Under the pieces are notes generated by a model. The model saw only the letters and a program-made list of their open reading frames with translations, did no database searches and had not been told where the DNA came from. The position numbers and the translations under genes are program-made. Positions 10,901 to 19,600 of a DNA stretch of 64,000 nucleotides are shown piece after piece. The stretch spans positions 33,229,679 through 33,293,678 of the forward strand of contig NC_087065.1 of the NCBI RefSeq assembly GCF_963678635.1. The letters run 5' to 3'. Numbering within the stretch: position 1 is the stretch's first letter; each line of letters starts with the position of its first letter. This stretch comes from Symsagittifera roscoffensis (taxonomy: Eukaryota; Xenacoelomorpha; Acoela; Convolutidae).

Positions 10901-12761
10901 TTAAAAAGCCATGTCTCAAAAGTCATGGAGATTTAAGTTTTTAGCCTTTACTTGTGATAATATGCAGTGGTGTAGTAATACAAATTAAGTAAAAAGATTG
11001 AATATTTTTCGCTTTCACAAAAAACTATGGGCTTTTTTCCTCCCCTCCACCTCACAAAAACATCAATTTTATGATGTAACGAGGGGTTTTACAAGATTAA
11101 TCATGAAGACTAAATATATTTGTCATGCCTAGTCAATTTGCATGCCAATTTTCCTAACATTCGGATAAAATGAACAAAATTTGACCACTAAAATTTTGCA
11201 GGTGGGGGGAAAGGAAAAAGAGCCTACCGTTTTTTGGCTCATCAACCCATATGCCTGGCTGGATAAATTTTTTTCTACACGTGGTCATTTAGTGGCGACC
11301 GTTCAACGTGCATGAACGCCTCATTTAAAAAAGCAAAGATTAAATTAAAAGCGAAATGTGTTAAACTAATAAATTCAACTGTTCTGGATTTGCGTCAATC
11401 CTCGAAATCTAACAACTTTTCAATGATTATCAAAAATTCAGTTCGAAGAGATTTCGGAACCCCGATTATTCTACAAAATCATGCATAACCAAGCTTTGAG
11501 AAATTAGTTTACAAACACCTTACGCGTGTTTTGGACAAACAATACCATCAAATTGATTCAAATTAGTTTTTGATACATTGGCTATTTAAATTTGATTACT
11601 TGTGATGAAAAAAAGTGAATAAAAAGGGGTAAAAAATTATTTCTTGGAAGAATTTCTCGCAGTGCAAGGCTTACATCACTTGGAAGGAAAACAATTTTGT
11701 TTTCCGGGAGTGAGTTAAAAAGTTTTCAAGTGTTTGTGGATATAAATTGGTAAGAAATTGGCAGTCATAAATCGGCTTCAAACATATATTGCAATTTTTT
11801 GAGGTTTGTAACAATGATCATTTTTTGAGATAACAATTGATTGTCTTCTAAGAAGCTTGTATAAACAATAAGTTACGTTGTTTTGCTTTCAAATTACACT
11901 TTAATGCAATATTAAAAAAAGCACCTTCAAAATATCTTTCAAAAAGGGAACCAATCCAGTCATCATGGCGTAATAAACTACCAGTTTTTTTAAACGTTTC
12001 GAATATTCTACAGATTTTCGAATCTTCTACAAAAGGAAGAGCGAAATTTAACGAGAAAAACGCAAATTTGACACTTCAATCGATGAAAATGATTTTTTTT
12101 TCAGAAAAAAAATGACTGGGATCAAAATTATGCCCAGAAAACCTTGATTATGTCAGAGAACTCAAAATAATATTATTTTAAATTTTCAGGCTGGATATAA
12201 CACATAAGGCTGAACTTTATATCCTGTTTCTCAAATGGACCCACCTCAACTAGATTTACTATCAACTCAAAAATATTTGAAACATTTAGATTGCTTGAAT
12301 TTTGAACTAAATCAGTCGAGTGCTTAAGTCGAGCTGAATGCTCAAAAGTGATACCACAGACCGTAAATTATTACTGTGATTTTTCTGGTAAATGAATTTA
12401 ATACTTAAATTGCAAATGAAAAACTTAACTACATATCTGAGTAGAGCCCACATAAAATTCTCAACGCAGGCATACTCTCCCGCTTCTAAATAGAATTTTT
12501 GCTGCATGAAACAGGAACTCCGATTGCTGTACAAGAGCTCAATTAAAATGGTTTCATGATATCAGAACGATGTTCCTTACGTGTGAAGTACTGAGGTGTC
12601 CAGCAGTCCACTGGGTCTCCCACATACTCTGTAAACGTGAGAGCCAAAGCAAGACTTAGGAAAAAGTAAGTGGAGTAGTAAAAATTGAGTCTGTCTGCAA
12701 AACTAGACACTCGGGATTGATGCAACTGGCTAACGTAATCAAACAGATGCTCAAAAATCAT
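1002..12761 (-). CDS. Innexin gap-junction/hemichannel subunit, whole gene (4 coding exons, two alternative first exons)
   Basis: Plasma-membrane channel protein: innexins oligomerise into hemichannels and intercellular gap junctions. Coding exons on the minus strand are 12,761-12,581 (first exon A) or 8,021-7,838 (first exon B), then 7,129-6,989, 6,698-6,599 and 1,953-1,002. With exon B the sum is 1,377 nt (458 residues); with exon A 1,374 nt (457 residues). Both are exact multiples of three, near the usual innexin length of about 360-450. Family evidence: the YYQWIP signature at the exon 2 end; two cysteines in extracellular loop 1 (DCWTP and NICW) and two in loop 2 (TLCNIE and VQCV); four hydrophobic segments; the conserved NLFNEKIF before TM4; and an acidic/basic cytoplasmic tail. 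The stop TAA overlaps a good donor (AG/GTAATT), so a longer tail from another exon is possible. Family assignment is secure; which promoter feeds which first exon is inferred. Confidence 0.9.
3312..4401. repeat. Tandem duplication, 545-bp unit
   Basis: Two nearly identical head-to-tail copies, about 3,312-3,856 and 3,857-4,401. Matching landmarks such as the NYFLK-ending open frames (3,468 and 4,013) and the hairpins (3,620 and 4,165) are offset by exactly 545 bp. Each copy carries one complete foldback hairpin. Confidence 0.85.
6150..6402. repeat. Dispersed repeat with GGATCTAGG-type end
   Basis: Contains AAATTTGGTCAAAATG, a GAGAGCTCAGAAAAT block, and the end CCTAGATCCGTCCCTGG. The same blocks recur at 10,680-10,845, and weaker versions at 7,215-7,510. 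No ORF of note. Probably a MITE-like family; boundaries are approximate. Confidence 0.55.
6599..6698 (-). CDS. Innexin exon 3 (TM2 and start of cytoplasmic loop)
   Basis: A 100-nt exon. Acceptor TTGTTTAG/CTGCC; donor GAGGG/GTCAGT. It encodes AALAVLFYTPNFFW, the usual innexin TM2 ending, then NLNHFVHQLTEG. The phase joins exon 2 (phase 1) to exon 4 (phase 2) without a frame break. Confidence 0.85.
6989..7129 (-). CDS. Innexin exon 2 (loop 1 end and TM2 start)
   Basis: Acceptor TGTGTAG/CACAG; donor TTCG/GTACAC. It encodes QWIQFVDNICWMKGTYYIPF, an acidic stretch, and the diagnostic YYQWIPIIF. The second loop-1 cysteine is here. The innexin YYQW signature marks the start of TM2. Confidence 0.88.
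7130..7837. other. Innexin intron between exon 1B and exon 2
   Basis: Non-coding. About 7,215-7,510 resembles the dispersed repeat at 6,150-6,402 (ATCAACCTAAAAA, GTCGACA, then a run of T and a decayed CCTAGATC-type end). The remainder shows no recognised structure. Confidence 0.5.
7838..8021 (-). CDS. Innexin alternative first coding exon B
   Basis: Starts at ATG (8,021-8,019) with MIVELVSQLL, followed by FTDRCNFMYT, a hydrophobic TM1, and GDPIDCWTPEFFT. The donor is ACAG/GTAGAC in phase 1. It is clearly homologous to exon A (shared MI-E, VSQL, F-DR-NF, GDP-DCWTP--FT) but strongly diverged, so the pair arose by an old exon duplication. Joining to exon 2 gives the typical loop CWTPEFF, T, AQWIQF. 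Confidence 0.85.
8022..10041. other. Non-coding sequence upstream of innexin exon 1B
   Basis: AT-rich DNA between the two innexin first exons. It must contain the 5'UTR and promoter of the exon-B transcript if exon B is a true first exon; no TATA or initiator could be chosen with confidence. The 136-codon ORF at 9,016-9,426 is low-complexity and lysine-rich and is probably chance. 8,480-8,760 contains a decayed member of the dispersed repeats. Confidence 0.5.
10042..10402. mobile_element. hAT-type MITE with 8-bp target duplication
   Basis: A 361-bp non-autonomous element flanked by perfect 8-bp duplications GGTCTAGT (10,034-10,041 and 10,403-10,410). Terminal inverted repeats: left CATACTTGTCAACGGGCC, right (reverse complement) CAGACTTGTTAACGGGCC. 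The subterminal regions are unusually GC-rich (CGGGCCGGGCC and CCCCAACGGGCC motifs, repeated). An 8-bp duplication plus short terminal repeats is the hAT pattern. There is no transposase. Confidence 0.88.
10411..12580. other. Non-coding sequence between innexin exon 1A and the hAT MITE
   Basis: AT-rich; intron of the exon-A transcript. 10,680-10,845 is a member of the dispersed repeat family also seen at 6,150-6,402 (GAGAGCTCAGAAAAT, CCTAGATCCGCCC). I see no gene in the rest. Confidence 0.5.
12581..12761 (-). CDS. Innexin alternative first coding exon A
   Basis: Starts at ATG (12,761-12,759). It encodes the cytoplasmic N-terminus, TM1 and the first half of extracellular loop 1: residues MIFEHLFDYVSQ, then FADRLNFYYS, a hydrophobic span, and GDPVDCWTPQYFT. 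It ends at a strong donor (C/GTAAGG) in phase 1, the same phase as exon B, so it joins in frame to the exon at 7,129. No separate set of innexin exons is visible between 12.5 and 8.1 kb. This supports use as an alternative first exon rather than a second complete gene. Confidence 0.8.
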
Positions 12762-13413
12762 GACTGTCTGATTTGATGTTACTCGTCAGGTGCTCCTCTT
12801 ACTATTATCTCAATAAAATAGTCGCTTAATATCACTGTCTATTTAGAACCAAGTATTTTGTACAGAAGTATTTGTGAAAAGCTATCGGTGCCATAACTGC
12901 ACGGCCGATTTATCTGGTTAAAAGCTATGTTGTCTTCTAGTCCATTGCTCACACTTCAACTCTCGGCACAAAAACATTAAATTTTTCTGGCTGTTGAAAA
13001 ACAGAGTGGCATGTAACCAATCGATGAGCGTAGGCTAAGACCAAGTCAATGACAGAACAGATCACGCTTCAGTTTTAATCACATCAGCGACCAACCACTG
13101 TTTATAAACTGATCGGCTCAATTTGAAACAGATATGGCGCAATAGTTCAATTCTATTATGCAAGTAGCCATCAACAAGAGAATTTACACAAACTCACTCG
13201 ATCTTCAACACACTATCAATTTGGTATATGCAACAAATATTTACTTCATAATATTTCACACTCATTATGATCTGTACATTTTAGCTTTCTCTTTAATCAC
13301 TTCATTTTCAGATTTTTCCAGTTCATTCGACAGCAGCAGCTAATAACTTGAGTCTCTTATGCAGCCTTTTCATTGCTCCGTGTGCGTTGGAAAGTAGAAT
13401 ATCAGACGGGGGT
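12762..13413. other. Intergenic region between CCT7 3' end and innexin first exon A
   Basis: About 650 bp separate the CCT7 stop codon from the innexin exon-A ATG, both genes reading on the minus strand. It must contain the CCT7 3'UTR and the innexin exon-A promoter. No unambiguous poly(A) signal or promoter motif was identified. Confidence 0.5.
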
Positions 13414-13646
13414 TTAAAACATGGGGGGTCCCCTGCCTCGACCGCCTGGCCTCTTGACTGGTCTGTTGTCCTGGGGGTTCTGTGACTTGGCGTTCTTGAT
13501 GGACTCGTCCACTGACAGGATCAGACAGCATGCCTCCGAGGCCGCACTGAGGGCGTTGATCTTGACTAGAGCTGGCTCCCACACAAATGCTGCCATGTTG
13601 TCCGCAATGTCTTCGTTGTTGATGTCCACCCCGTACCACATGCCTC
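13414..13646 (-). CDS. cct7: CCT7 exon 7 (C-terminus)
   Basis: Acceptor GGATTTAG/GAGGCA. Begins [17 protein letters not shown], then [19 protein letters not shown] and SVDESIKN. It ends in a glycine/arginine/proline-rich tail ([12 protein letters not shown]); CCT7 C-termini usually carry such a GRGR-type tail, which projects into the folding chamber. Confidence 0.95.
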
Positions 13647-16600
13647 CTAAATCCACATTCCATTACTCGTTATGCCCGAAGAACTCATAAGTATTTCTTG
13701 CTGATAACAAATGTTGTAGAAATTAGTTCGAAAGCAGTGCCGAAAGAAATCAGTAGCCTCGAAGATCTACGAGAGGATCACAGGTTATAATTCAAACTGA
13801 TTCTTTTGAAAATGAAAGCTCGATTAAAGCAACAGTTAAGTCTATTGCACCATAATGTTGGCAAATCTAATTTGCATGACCATTAAATAGTGAACAGTGC
13901 AACCTTCTGCGTGTTTTTGTCGCAGCTTGTTGAGGATGTTAGTGGCGTCGAATCCTGCGTTCTCGCACAGCTGTCTCGGGATGACCTCGAGTGACTTGGC
14001 CATGGCAGTGATGAACATCTGCTCCTTGCCCTGCACTGATCTCGCGTGATTTCTCAGATGTTTGCTCAGCTCCATTTCAATCGCCCCTCCCCCTGCCACC
14101 ACAGCATCGTTCTTCAGAGTACGTCTCACAATCATGATCGCATCATGCAGAGACCTCTCAGTCTCCTCAATGAACTGCTCAGCTCCGCCTCTTAGAATCA
14201 GAGTGCATGTTTTCGCATTGGGACAACCAGTGAACAAGTTGTACCTGCAATCAAAAAAGAATCAATTCAGACAACTCAGTAATGATAAGGTTAATTTATC
14301 ACTAAGCAAAACCATTTACTGCTTTCACAGCATATTACTGTCAAGCGCGACATCAATACCTCTTAAAGCTGCTTTTAATTTTAGGGCCAGTTTGTGTGAG
14401 CTGATCAAAGCTGCCTCAACCTCGGTCCACGAAAAGAATAAGTAAAGGCTAGCAGTTTAGCCTTGATTTATTCACGCTCATTTAGATTCAAAGGTTGCCT
14501 AACATTCCGAAAGAAGACACTTAAACGACAGTACTTTTACCTTTCGTTTCCGATTTGCACTTCTTCGAAGTTCTCGCAGAGACCCAGTGCGCCAGGAGAG
14601 GTCAAGTTGGACGTGACGCTGTGGATCAGACCACCACATGCCTTTTGAGTCCGCTTCAAGTCCTCTTCAGTCACTCGTCCTGCACAGAACATGTCTCTGT
14701 CCGCAAACCACTGAGTGGCAACATCCCCTATCGGCAGCCTCGACAAGATTATCTTCGCTCCACTCGCCTCACAAGCGGCCAACTTGTCGTACAGAATATT
14801 CCATTCAGCATCCACTACTTCTTGATAATCTTTCACGTTTTCCAGACGCATCTCAGCATTGGTTCTCTCTGCTTTCAGTTCGAGCTCAATGTTCAACAAA
14901 GCTATTTGGGCATTTTTATACTTCTTGGGCTGCATTTCAAAGCCAGCATAGGAGAAGGTCTTCTTGAAAGCAACGCCTGGTACTAGTTTAGAGTCTGCCA
15001 TGCCTCCTCCGGCCACCTTCTTGATCCCGATCATGTTCAGAGGAAGAGTCTTCACGTCCAGAGACATGACTGCGTCTACTGCCATCTTAGCGAAGAAGTG
15101 TTTCTGAGTGGCCACTAGTTTACTACTCAGAGTCGTCGCTGCACACTTTTCCAACGTCTCTCGCAACTCTCTGCAAACAAAACGAATCACATTTCATTTG
15201 TAATATCAACTTATACCTACGGAATCTGAGTGAAACGTCAAGAGAAAATATCATTCAGAACAACGCTGCCCAATTTTTGCGATATCAATCAAATTGTCCC
15301 TTTTCATTATAAGAAGAAAGAAATATGCGAGTTTGTAAACGTCAGGTCAGGGGCGTATCCAGCATTCTCTACAAGGGGGAGCGACATTTTATTGGCCTTT
15401 TTTCAAGGCCGCCCAAAATGATTTTATGAGGTCGACCAACTTATACAAAGACACTGTATTAACAAAATTTTCTGCAGACTAACTTTTGAAAGCAAAAAAC
15501 GCGGATTTTGGGCACTTGAAGCATTTTTGGGCGCACGCTTCTCCTTCAAATCAACATGTATTGGCGACAAAGTCGTCTTTAGAAAATATTGGGGTATGTC
15601 AGCTGAAATGGATGCCATTAAATAGTACCAGAGGTGAAATATTTGAATGGAGCGGATCGTAATTCGCCCCTGATATAGGTCTTTAAGCACTGCCTCTCAA
15701 AGTCCAGGAGTCACAGATGTGACTCAAGCTCTGATACGTTTACGCTACCTTGCTTTATTGTTAGAACTATTTGATACAGAAACACAAAATTAGCCTTTTA
15801 TACCGGAATCAAAAGTGAAACATTCTTTGCAGCAAGTTCTTTTAGTTTTCAATGTAAAGCGAGTAAAGAGAATGTGATGAAGTAGTGATGAAGTAAAAGC
15901 AGGAGGGGAAAAAACTGAACATTTGAACTTTGACTTCGATTTAAAAAAGGGTTCAAAATTTTAAAAAGAAACTTTTTTTAGAAAAGCAATTTACGCTTAA
16001 AAACCTTGCTCATCATTTAATAGCAAGAGTTCATCGCAAGTACTGTGAACTGTGAGACTTAACAGATATTAGATGAATTTATATTATACCTTGTTTGAGA
16101 TACACCGCTAAAAAGTTTTATGAATTACACATAAACATGCACAAGTGCAAATTTCTTTCAAGGATACAATATCAATAGTCGGTTAGTTAAATAATTTAGA
16201 GCATAATTTTTTTTTACAAATTTTAAATCAATAGGAAAAATTTCCACAATTACTAGACTGCTCTTACAAAATTCATGCATGCATACGATATAAATTACAA
16301 CACGCTCAGCTTTATGTAAAAATTGGAAATTTTCTCCAAGAGGTTAAGCTGAGCTTCATACCGCTTGCAATGCAAAAACATATGCAAGAATAGCAGCGTA
16401 AAAAAAGCAACATATTTCAAATGTCAAAAAATGCAAATTCTGGTTTTGTGCAAGTAAAAAATCCGTCTTCACAAATGTTTCATTCGCAAACAAGGCGAAT
16501 GAAACATTTGTGAAGACGGATTTTTTACTTGCACAAAACCAGAATACGCCGTTGAAAGGATTTTTTATCATTACCGTTCTTAGTACATATAACACGGTGA

Positions 16601-19600
16601 TTAAATCGTTCCAAATTGAATTGACGCAAATCATACGGTCATATTTTCAAAGAGTCGTATGATACATCCCCTTTCTACTTTACATAGCGGTGGGCCGATA
16701 AAACGGCCTTAAGGTGCTTCGTCCTGATATACGAGCAATCCTGTTTAGATTTACTCAAGGAAGACGCAACAATACCAACCAATGAAAAAATCTCGTGGAA
16801 ACGTTTCAAAACTACTTAGTGAGAAATCCATTTTAATGGCGTGATGTAGCTTACAAATTATTTATAATAAAATTTATATTATATAATCAAACTGTAAAAA
16901 TAACACGACATTTTTTTAAGCAAAAAGAGCTGTTTTTTTTTGAAATTTTAATAAAAATGTTGCTCCTTTCTGAAAACAAAATCAAGTAACAAAATCAACA
17001 TTGAGCAATTTGGCAATTTGATAAGGCAACAACAGCAATCATATGAGTTGGAAAACTTAAAAAAAACGTTTCAATTAAATTTATCACATGAAAATACTGT
17101 TAGTAACACTTGCTTCAAGAACACTTACGCTGGTGTTTTCTGCGAGACAGTTACTGAGATTTCTTTGATTCTGTCGACGGCCTGAAAAAAAAACAAGACA
17201 ATTTTTCATAAGCGCAATATGGATTGATAATTTGAATTCTAGGATTTTATTGAAATACCAATTTAGTAGCCTTTCTGTAAGCCTTGATGATGAGATGCGG
17301 ATGTATTCCCTCGTCGATGAACTCTTTGCTCTGCTTTAGAAACTCTCCAGCAAAAACAGTGACAGAAGTAGTCCCGTCTCCGACCTGTAGATATGTGTAG
17401 CAAACGTTACATTATACAGTGCTGATTTAAATTAACCGGACAAAACGCGTTAAATTTGAAATTTAAAACCCTTTTTTCTCAAATTGGGTTGAGTTTAGGT
17501 GAAAACTTATGAAGACAAAACTTGCTCAAAATTTTAGCAGAATTAATATGGTGTAATTTGCTTTGACAATTTCGGGCCCAAAATTTTACCCCAAAAATGG
17601 GTAATTTTGGCTTTTCTTAGTTAATGAAAAATTACGCCAAAAATACCCAGTCGATAACAAACATAATTATATCAGATTGAGCCCCTTAAGTAGCTTAACA
17701 AACTTTAAGAAGGGTATTTTCTCCAAAAAAAACTGCAAACCGTTTAAAAACTGTTTTTAAATAAAAAGTTGGTATTTATATATAGTAAAAACTACCTTTT
17801 TTGTCTATCAAACAAAATTTAATTAACTTATACAATATTTTGGAGAAAATACCCCTCTTAAAGTTTGTTAAGCTACGTAAGGGCCTCAATCTGATATAAT
17901 TATGTCTGTGATCGACCGGGTATTTTTGGCGTAATTTTTGATTAACTAAGAAAAGCCAAAATGACCCATTTTTGGGGTAAAATATTGGGCCCGAAATTCG
18001 CAAAACAAATTGCACCATATTAATTCTGCTAAAATTTTGAGCAAGTTTTTTCTTCATAAATTTTCACCTAAACTCAACCCAATTTGAGAAAAAACGCGTT
18101 TTAAATTTCAAGTTTAACGCGTTTTGTCCGGATTTAAATCAGCACTGTAGTTCAACCCCTACGTATTGACAATTTTCGACGTTATTTTAATCAAATACCT
18201 GATTTCTTGAGCCAGATATATAAAACACACTAAAATACATAGTTTCACACAGAGTCGAAGCTGCGCTTCGCAAACACAAGCGAGGAAAATGTAAAAAAAA
18301 AGGAACTCTAAACAGGCAAAACACAGTGTAATAAGGAAAAGGTTCAAAAGACACCTTGAGAAACCTTTTTGAAAGGCTTGTGAATAACACGTTCTCATAT
18401 CGGCTTCATGACCGCTTGTAATTTTACTAACACTAGCCACCAATAAAGCAGCTGCAACTTCTATCAAATTGCCAATGCGATGCAGGAAAAACTCGACCAA
18501 AAAAACGGTAACTATTTCAAAGTTCCGGATTTGGATCTCCTACCGGTTGATTACGATTTCCACTTCCTCGCAATCGCGCCACGGACGCTTGGAAGAAAAA
18601 CTAAATGCCCAGCTTATGCTAGATTCACATGTTTTAATATTTTGATCATATTGTGTACTTTTTTGTTGTTGTAGTTGCCTCTCGCCGGGGCCCTACATTG
18701 TGGGGTGTACCCCGGCCAGGTCAATGAAACGGGCGGCTTCCACCGGGTTTGTCCAAAGGGCAGTGAGGGGGAGGTCAGTGGGGTTTGTGGGGCACTGGAA
18801 CAGGTGGGCAGTCGTGTGGGGGGCTGTATGGCAGAGGGGACAGGAGGACCATTGGTCTGGTTCAAGCCTGGCCCGGTACGACAACAGGTGTTGACTGTAG
18901 CCGGACCGAAGTTGGCTGGGGGTCCTCCGAGTACGTCTGGGTAGGGTCTCCTCTCGGACGTTGACAGGAGGGGGTCTTCTACCGAGGACTCCAGACGGTG
19001 GATACGACTGGGTTGTCGTCGCCACCGTCTCTGTGTGCACAGTTTTCAGGAGCCGTCGGTACTCCTTCGTTGGTAGCGGCAGGTCAACGCCTTCGAGGAG
19101 GTGTTCCAGACGGGGGGCATGGGCAGAGACTAGTGTGGGTTTCATTTTGCGGGGGGGAGGAGGTTTCTCGAGGAGTCTCTGACCAGGGTGTTCGGGGAGG
19201 TGGCAAGCCAAGAGATGTTGTGTTGCAAGCATTGCCGTGTGGGCTTTCACCGGGAGCACCTGCGTCTCTTCGTGTAGGTGGCTTTGGGGGGCCATTAGAT
19301 GGTTCCCGGTGGCGACCCGCAGAGCCGCGTTTTGGATGGTCTGCAGACGCTTGACACTGGTCTCGGATGCGACTGTAGACCAAACTGGGGCCGCGTATTC
19401 GAGACGAGGCCTGACCAGGGCTTTGAAAGTCACGAGTAGCGTTTCCGTGTCCTGACCCCAGTCCGTGCCTGCCAAGGCCTTCATGGCGTTGACCGCCCTG
19501 GAGGCAGCGACCCTGCAATGTTCCCCGATCTTGAACATCGGGTCAAACCTGACACCAAGTACTTTGGGGTGTTTTTCCAACTTGAGCGGGATATCTGCCA

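Noticed and set aside
12543-12761. Exon A as the start of a second complete innexin gene
   Set aside because: No additional exons 2-4 are visible between 12.5 and 8.1 kb, and the phase matches the shared exons; not excluded if further exons were lost.
13421-15000. Plus-strand ORFs opposite the CCT7 exons
   Set aside because: Antisense to strongly conserved CCT7 coding sequence with precise splice junctions.
18159-18500. 113-codon hydrophobic minus-strand ORF in CCT7 intron 2
   Set aside because: No family, no start context, AT-rich intron between two transposons; most likely chance.
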